From Desulfobulbaceae bacterium (GTDB lineage Bacteria > Desulfobacterota > Desulfobulbia > Desulfobulbales > SURF-16): a DNA stretch of 8,586 nucleotides. The notes beneath the pieces are model-generated. The model had not been told where the DNA came from. It was given only the letters and a program-made list of their open reading frames with translations, and ran no database searches. The stretch is taken from contig JANTGB010000076.1 in the NCBI GenBank assembly GCA_024763115.1, positions 1-8,586 on the forward strand, in the 5' to 3' direction. How positions within the stretch are numbered: position 1 is the stretch's first letter; the number at the start of each line of letters is the position of its first letter. Positions 6,038-8,586 of the stretch are shown here, piece after piece. The position numbers and the translations under genes are program-made.

Positions 6038-8233
6038 ATGGAGCATTACGCTAATTCATTTCAGCACATTCTGGCTGAACTTGAACGTATTGACCTGCTT
6101 GTTCAGGTAGAGGTCGGACGTGCCCGGCAGGTGCAGACAGGCGATTCCGAGTTTCAGGGAATCTATATTCCGGAACAGGAGGTAGATGCTCTTCTGGCGC
6201 AGCCCGTTGGAATGCCTCGCTGGGCGGCCGGCCCTGCGCCTTTTCCTCTTGAAGTCCGGGCGGCGCTTGATCGGCTGACTGGAAAAATCGCCCGGCGCAG
6301 GGAAGAAAGCGCCAGGCAAAACATTACCCTGCGCCTTGACAAGCTGGCACGTCTCTTTAAGCTCCTTCCAGCCGATATTGATATATTGCTGATCTCTCTG
6401 GCGCCCGAGCTTGACCTGCGCTACGAACGTCTCTACGCCTATCTCCAGGACGACGTAACCAGGAAAAGGCCCTCCGTAGACCTTGTCCTGAATCTGCTGT
6501 GCCCTTCTTTTGAGGAAAAGTTAAAATTTCGTTCCCGTTTCGATTCAGATTCCCCTTTGCTCAAGAACGGCCTGATTCATCTTTTTGCTGACCCGACTCA
6601 TCATAATCCGCCTTTGCTGGGCAGATATATCAAAATGGATGAGCGGGTGGTGAATTACCTGTTAGACTCCGACGAAATCGACTCTCGTCTCCTGCGATAC
6701 GCCCGACACATCGTGCCCCTGGCCCGGCCTGAAAACATACTCCTGCCTTCTGAGGTTAAACGCCGTCTGATTGCGCTGAGCCGGGATAAAAACAGAGACG
6801 ATGACGGGCTGATCTTCTATTTTCAGGGACCTTACGGCATTGGAAAACAGATCATCGCCGAGGCGATCTGCGGGGATCTGGGAATTGGGCTGTTGGCTGT
6901 TGACGGAGAATGTCTGCTGAATACCGAAGAAAAAAATTTTGCGGAAACGGCGCAACCGGCATGTCGCGAGGCACTGCTGCAGGGTGCGGCCCTGTACTGG
7001 GATGGCTTTGACGCCCTGCTTGCCGATGACAGGCGTGTTTCCCTGGATATACTGCTGGGTGAACTGGGGTCGCGGAGGGAATTGACCTTTCTGGCAGGGG
7101 ATATCGCCTGGGAGCCGATGGATGCGCTGCACGCCAAAACCTTTGTGCGCATCGAGCTTCCCCGTCCCGACTATGCCGAACGTATTCAACTGTGGGCCGG
7201 ATCAATGGACGGCGATACATCTCTTGCCTCTGAAGAGGAAATGAGCGCTCTGGCCGACAAGTTCCGCTTCACCGGGGGGCAGATCCGTGATGCCGCAGCC
7301 ACGGCCCGCAATCTGGCCCGCTGGCGCGATCCTGAAAACGGGCATGTAACCCTGGACGACCTTTACAGGGCCTGCCGTCTGCAGTCCAACCGCAGGCTGG
7401 CCACGCTGGCCAAAAAAATCACGCCCTGTTACAGGTGGGACGACATTGTGCTGCCTTCAGACCGGCTGGAGCAGCTGAAAGGAATCTGCAACTACGTAAA
7501 GTATCGTTCCCTGGTTTACGACCAGTGGGGCTTTGACGGCAAACTTGCAATGGGCAAGGGCTTAAACGCCCTGTTTGCCGGTCCTTCAGGCACAGGCAAG
7601 ACCATGGCCGCCGATATCATGGCAGGGGAACTGGGGTTGGACCTCTATAAAATCGATCTTTCCTCGGTGGTGAGCAAATATATCGGCGAGACCGAAAAAA
7701 ATCTGGCCCGCATCTTTGCCGAGGCCGAGACCAGCAACGCCATCCTGTTCTTTGACGAGGCCGACGCCCTTTTCGGCAGACGCAGCGAGATACGCGATTC
7801 CCACGACCGTTATGCCAATATCGAGATCAGCTATCTGCTGCAGAAGATGGAAGAGTACCAGGGGGTTGTTATCCTGGCCACGAACCTGCGCAAGAACATG
7901 GACGACGCCTTTGTGCGGCGAATGCATTTTACCATCGAATTTCCATTCCCCGCCGAAAACGACCGGCGGCGGATATGGGAGAACATCTGGCCTGCTGAAA
8001 CTCCCCGAAGCCCTGATCTGGATATGAATTTCATAGCCGGTCGTTTCGAGGTTGCAGGCGGCAACATTCGGAACATTTCCCTGGCTGCCGCCTTTCTCGC
8101 CGCAGATGACGGCGGGATGGTCAATATGGCTCATCTTACCCGGGCCATACAGAGGGAGTACCGGAAGATGGGCAAGGTGGTGAAGGGAGCGGAGTTTGGG
8201 AAGTACGGCGAACAAATGGCATGCGGGGCGTGA
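6038..8233 (+). CDS. Two-module AAA+ ATPase of extracellular contractile injection system type
   Basis: This 731-residue cytoplasmic ATPase resembles the ATP-binding protein of eCIS clusters (Afp15/PVC15 type), implicated in particle assembly or cargo loading. Residues about 1-225 are a helical region with the family-typical winged-helix-like stretch ADIDILLISLAPELDLRY followed by YAYLQDDVTRKRPSVDL. The first ATPase module is degenerate: GPYGIGKQ (264-271) has Gln for Thr/Ser, and the Walker B is LYWDGFD with Gly at 323 instead of Glu. The second module is complete: GPSGTGKT (515-522, K521), pore-loop-like KYIGETEKN, Walker B ILFFDEAD (D573, E574), sensor-1 N616 in ATN, arginine fingers R627/R628, and a sensor-2-like GGNIRN with R678. 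The ATG follows a weak GGGA about four bases upstream. A DUF4157-type gene starts 44 bases downstream. The family is clear; the role in this organism is inferred. Confidence 0.85.
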   Translation: MEHYANSFQHILAELERIDLLVQVEVGRARQVQTGDSEFQGIYIPEQEVDALLAQPVGMPRWAAGPAPFPLEVRAALDRLTGKIARRREESARQNITLRLDKLARLFKLLPADIDILLISLAPELDLRYERLYAYLQDDVTRKRPSVDLVLNLLCPSFEEKLKFRSRFDSDSPLLKNGLIHLFADPTHHNPPLLGRYIKMDERVVNYLLDSDEIDSRLLRYARHIVPLARPENILLPSEVKRRLIALSRDKNRDDDGLIFYFQGPYGIGKQIIAEAICGDLGIGLLAVDGECLLNTEEKNFAETAQPACREALLQGAALYWDGFDALLADDRRVSLDILLGELGSRRELTFLAGDIAWEPMDALHAKTFVRIELPRPDYAERIQLWAGSMDGDTSLASEEEMSALADKFRFTGGQIRDAAATARNLARWRDPENGHVTLDDLYRACRLQSNRRLATLAKKITPCYRWDDIVLPSDRLEQLKGICNYVKYRSLVYDQWGFDGKLAMGKGLNALFAGPSGTGKTMAADIMAGELGLDLYKIDLSSVVSKYIGETEKNLARIFAEAETSNAILFFDEADALFGRRSEIRDSHDRYANIEISYLLQKMEEYQGVVILATNLRKNMDDAFVRRMHFTIEFPFPAENDRRRIWENIWPAETPRSPDLDMNFIAGRFEVAGGNIRNISLAAAFLAADDGGMVNMAHLTRAIQREYRKMGKVVKGAEFGKYGEQMACGA

Positions 8234-8277
8234 CGCATAATATGTGTCAATGCTTTTTATCTTAGACGAGGTGTAAC

Positions 8278-8586
8278 ATGTCGAACCGTCAATTTGATAC
8301 CGGAACCGAGACCAGGTCGAATCCGTCACAACAACCGGCAGGACGTTTAAAACAGGGACGTGTCGCAGAAACCGGCATTCCCCCTGAGCATTATCCGCTG
8401 TCACCGGCTGTAGGCAGCCTCGGCAATATATTATCTGCCCGTACCCAGGCAGCCATGTTGAACCGGGCCACGGGCGGACGGCCATCCCGGGCCGGGCAAT
8501 CCCTGCTTCAACTGCAGCGCCGGTATGGGAATCGCTATGTGCAGCGGGTATTGGCCCTGGCTAAAAAGGGAAGTGGCGAAGCGGAA
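8278..8586 (+). CDS. N-terminus of a DUF4157 (eCIS core domain)-type protein, truncated by the window end
   Basis: The frame is open for 103 codons to the last base. The ATG at 8278 follows GAGG with six bases of spacing, after a 44-base gap from the ATPase stop. Residues 1-70 are polar and low in hydrophobics (many Ser, Gln, Arg, Pro, Gly), so probably disordered. Residues 75-92, S-LLQLQRRYGNRYVQR-VL, match the short helical leader motif that precedes DUF4157 domains in proteins of eCIS loci. These carry a zinc-protease-like HExxH region downstream and are often fused to toxin or effector domains. That catalytic part would lie beyond this window, so the product could be a cargo/toxin or a structural accessory. 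The neighbouring eCIS ATPase strongly supports the assignment. Confidence 0.7.
   Translation, partial: MSNRQFDTGTETRSNPSQQPAGRLKQGRVAETGIPPEHYPLSPAVGSLGNILSARTQAAMLNRATGGRPSRAGQSLLQLQRRYGNRYVQRVLALAKKGSGEAE

Noticed and set aside
6038..8233. ClpV-type ATPase of a type VI secretion system
   Set aside because: The architecture differs: the first module is degenerate, a winged-helix-like N-terminal region is present, and the second module is of the FtsH/p97-like classic AAA type. No T6SS gene is nearby, and the following gene fits eCIS.
7586..8485. A 299-codon open frame on the - strand at the end of the ATPase gene
   Set aside because: It is antisense to the intact Walker, sensor and arginine-finger motifs of the ATPase and to the leader of the next gene. 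It has no domain signal.

Overview
The window carries four complete genes and one truncated gene, all on the + strand. They are separated by long gaps that contain short inverted-repeat elements. The organism is Gram-negative: the first gene encodes a secreted outer-membrane beta-barrel with an OmpA-type peptidoglycan-binding domain. The moderate GC content, AT-rich gaps and gene content would suit an environmental proteobacterium or a member of the Desulfobacterota. That placement is an impression and was not tested.

Layout. Positions 1-95 hold the right part of a repeat element. An OmpA-family porin-like gene follows (207-1217), then a repeat element (1228-1332), a strong hairpin terminator (1351-1390) and another repeat element (1396-1529). 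Next is a tight two-gene unit of central carbon metabolism: a glycogen debranching enzyme (glgX, 1659-3743) and, 4 bp later, a cofactor-independent phosphoglycerate mutase (gpmI, 3748-5367). One enzyme releases glycogen branches and the other runs the lower half of glycolysis, so the pair fits mobilisation of stored carbon. A 670-bp gap without genes (5368-6037) holds a third complete repeat element, overlapping hairpins, a tandem 30-bp repeat and a candidate promoter.

The most interesting part is 6038-8586. It encodes a 731-residue two-module AAA+ ATPase of the type found in extracellular contractile injection system (eCIS) loci, the phage-tail-like particles related to Afp and PVC. Behind it starts a protein, cut by the window end, whose N-terminal leader ends in the QLQRRYGNRYVQR-type motif seen in DUF4157 (eCIS core domain) proteins. 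The window therefore probably shows the upstream edge of an eCIS gene cluster. Its structural genes (sheath, tube, baseplate, spike) would have to lie beyond 8586. In the ATPase the first module has degenerate Walker motifs, while the second appears complete.

The repeat elements share ends close to GTAACTG(T/C)TCA(G/C) and its complement, and they occupy almost every gap outside the eCIS segment. They look like a dispersed MITE- or REP-like family.
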